Below are positions 63,539 through 64,000 of a stretch of DNA of 64,000 nucleotides, one piece after another (within the stretch, counting starts at the first letter, position 1; each line of letters starts with the position of its first letter). The notes under the pieces are model-generated. The model searched no databases. It was given only the letters and a program-made list of their open reading frames with translations, and was not told the origin of the DNA. Position numbers and translations under genes: made by a program. Origin of the DNA: Nitrosospira multiformis (GTDB lineage Bacteria; Pseudomonadota; Gammaproteobacteria; Burkholderiales; Nitrosomonadaceae); assembly GCA_017306155.1 (NCBI GenBank), contig JAFKJB010000003.1, positions 1-64,000 of the forward strand, in the 5' to 3' direction.

Positions 63539-64000
63539 TTAAAGGTTGAAGGGAGTCTGAAAAAAAGTCCTGAGCATCTCCACACCCCACGCCACACCGA
63601 ATCCGGTTACCGGACTGCCAACCGCGCCCAACCCTTCCTTGTGGTTGCTCGCAGAAAGGTCCATGTGCAACCAGGGGATGTTATCCACGAAGCGGTTGAG
63701 AAATCTGGCGGCAAGAATGTGATCCGCCTCGTTCTCCAGGGTGCATTGCCTGATATCGGCAATCTTGCTTTCCAGTTCGACATCATAATCGGCATCGAGG
63801 GGAAATCTCCAGACCCGTTCGCCTGTCACCCTCCCTGCGGTCAGCGCCTTCTGCATCAACTCTTCGCGATTGCTGAAAATACCACTGTAGCGCGATCCCA
63901 GCGCCGCGCGCATGCTTCCTGTCAGCGTTGCAAAATCCATCATCATGTCGGGCCTCTCTCTCGCCGCCATCGTCAGGGTATCCGCAAGCACCATCCGTCC
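63539..64000 (-). CDS. M17 leucyl-aminopeptidase family protein, C-terminal part (cut by window edge)
   Basis: Partial gene: 153 residues open to the window edge. The reading begins GRMVLADTL, the end of the M17 NTDAEGR(L/M)VLAD active-site motif. It continues with MMDFATLTGSMRAALGSRYSGIFSNREEL and WRFPLDADYDVELESKIADI, then FVDNIPWLHMDLSASNHKEGLGAVGSPVTGFGVAWGVEML. These are the zinc-dependent cytosolic aminopeptidase signatures. The start and N-terminal regulatory domain lie outside the window. pepA cannot be distinguished from related M17 members here. Confidence 0.9.
   Translation of the reverse strand, partial: GRMVLADTLTMAARERPDMMMDFATLTGSMRAALGSRYSGIFSNREELMQKALTAGRVTGERVWRFPLDADYDVELESKIADIRQCTLENEADHILAARFLNRFVDNIPWLHMDLSASNHKEGLGAVGSPVTGFGVAWGVEMLRTFFQTPFNL

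Noticed and set aside
1-64000. CRISPR arrays, rRNA operons, prophage or intact insertion sequences
   Set aside because: No regularly spaced repeats, rRNA sequence, phage structural genes or full-length transposase was found on reading the window.

Overview
The window looks like a chromosomal segment of a betaproteobacterium. The closest fit I can recognise is an ammonia oxidiser of the Nitrosospira/Nitrosomonadaceae type; this is inferred from gene order and protein style, with no marker gene such as amo, hao or rRNA present. Support comes from the long co-oriented run leuC-entericidin-leuD-leuB-asd-fimV-truA-trpF-trpB-trpA-accD-folC-dedD-cvpA-purF-metZ, which is a typical betaproteobacterial arrangement, from moderate GC content, and from PEP-CTERM/exosortase-associated genes. 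Almost everything is ordinary single-copy core metabolism. The accessory material sits in short islands between the core blocks.

Layout. 1-12.8 kb: the 5' end of a secreted subtilisin-family protease, then a type II secretion system (T2SS) in two divergent arms, gspG-H-I-J-K-L-M leftward and gspC-D-E-F rightward, with a truncated S51 (cyanophycinase-like) peptidase gene between them. 13-28.8 kb: the leftward metabolic block above, covering methionine, purine, fatty acid, folate, tryptophan, lysine/threonine and leucine synthesis. 28.9-37.3 kb: an MFS transporter, a PRC-barrel protein, an egtB-egtD pair for ergothioneine-type thiol-histidine synthesis, a TerC membrane protein, mnmC, and two small unrecognised proteins, one a lipoprotein under a near-perfect FNR-type box. 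37.8-41.7 kb: an accessory zone with a PEP-CTERM protein, a zinc alcohol dehydrogenase, an RND adaptor fragment, an ISL3-type transposase fragment, tRNA-Arg and tRNA-Ser.

41.7-53.5 kb: lysC, a small XRE-type regulator, a radical SAM gene divergent from queD, bcp-phoH, then the replication/translation cluster dnaB, rplI, rpsR, priB, rpsF, rlmB, rnr and tRNA-Leu. The rpsF leader carries what looks like the S6:S18 autoregulatory hairpin. 53.5-59.8 kb: a PEP-CTERM/exosortase-associated acyltransferase (autoinducer-synthase-like fold), preceded at a distance by a lux-box-like palindrome, and then a tight three-gene unit of a PstS-like periplasmic protein, an outer-membrane porin and a GGDEF-EAL c-di-GMP enzyme. 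59.8-64 kb: aroC, a quinone-oxidoreductase-like MDR protein, an ADP-ribosylglycohydrolase-family protein and the 3' end of an M17 aminopeptidase.

The items most worth following up are the periplasmic protein-porin-c-di-GMP unit, the lux-box-like palindrome near the exosortase acyltransferase, the tandem TGTAC-type sites upstream of the PEP-CTERM gene, the FNR box over the small lipoprotein, and a possible attenuator in the metZ leader. I see no CRISPR array, rRNA gene, intact insertion sequence or prophage.
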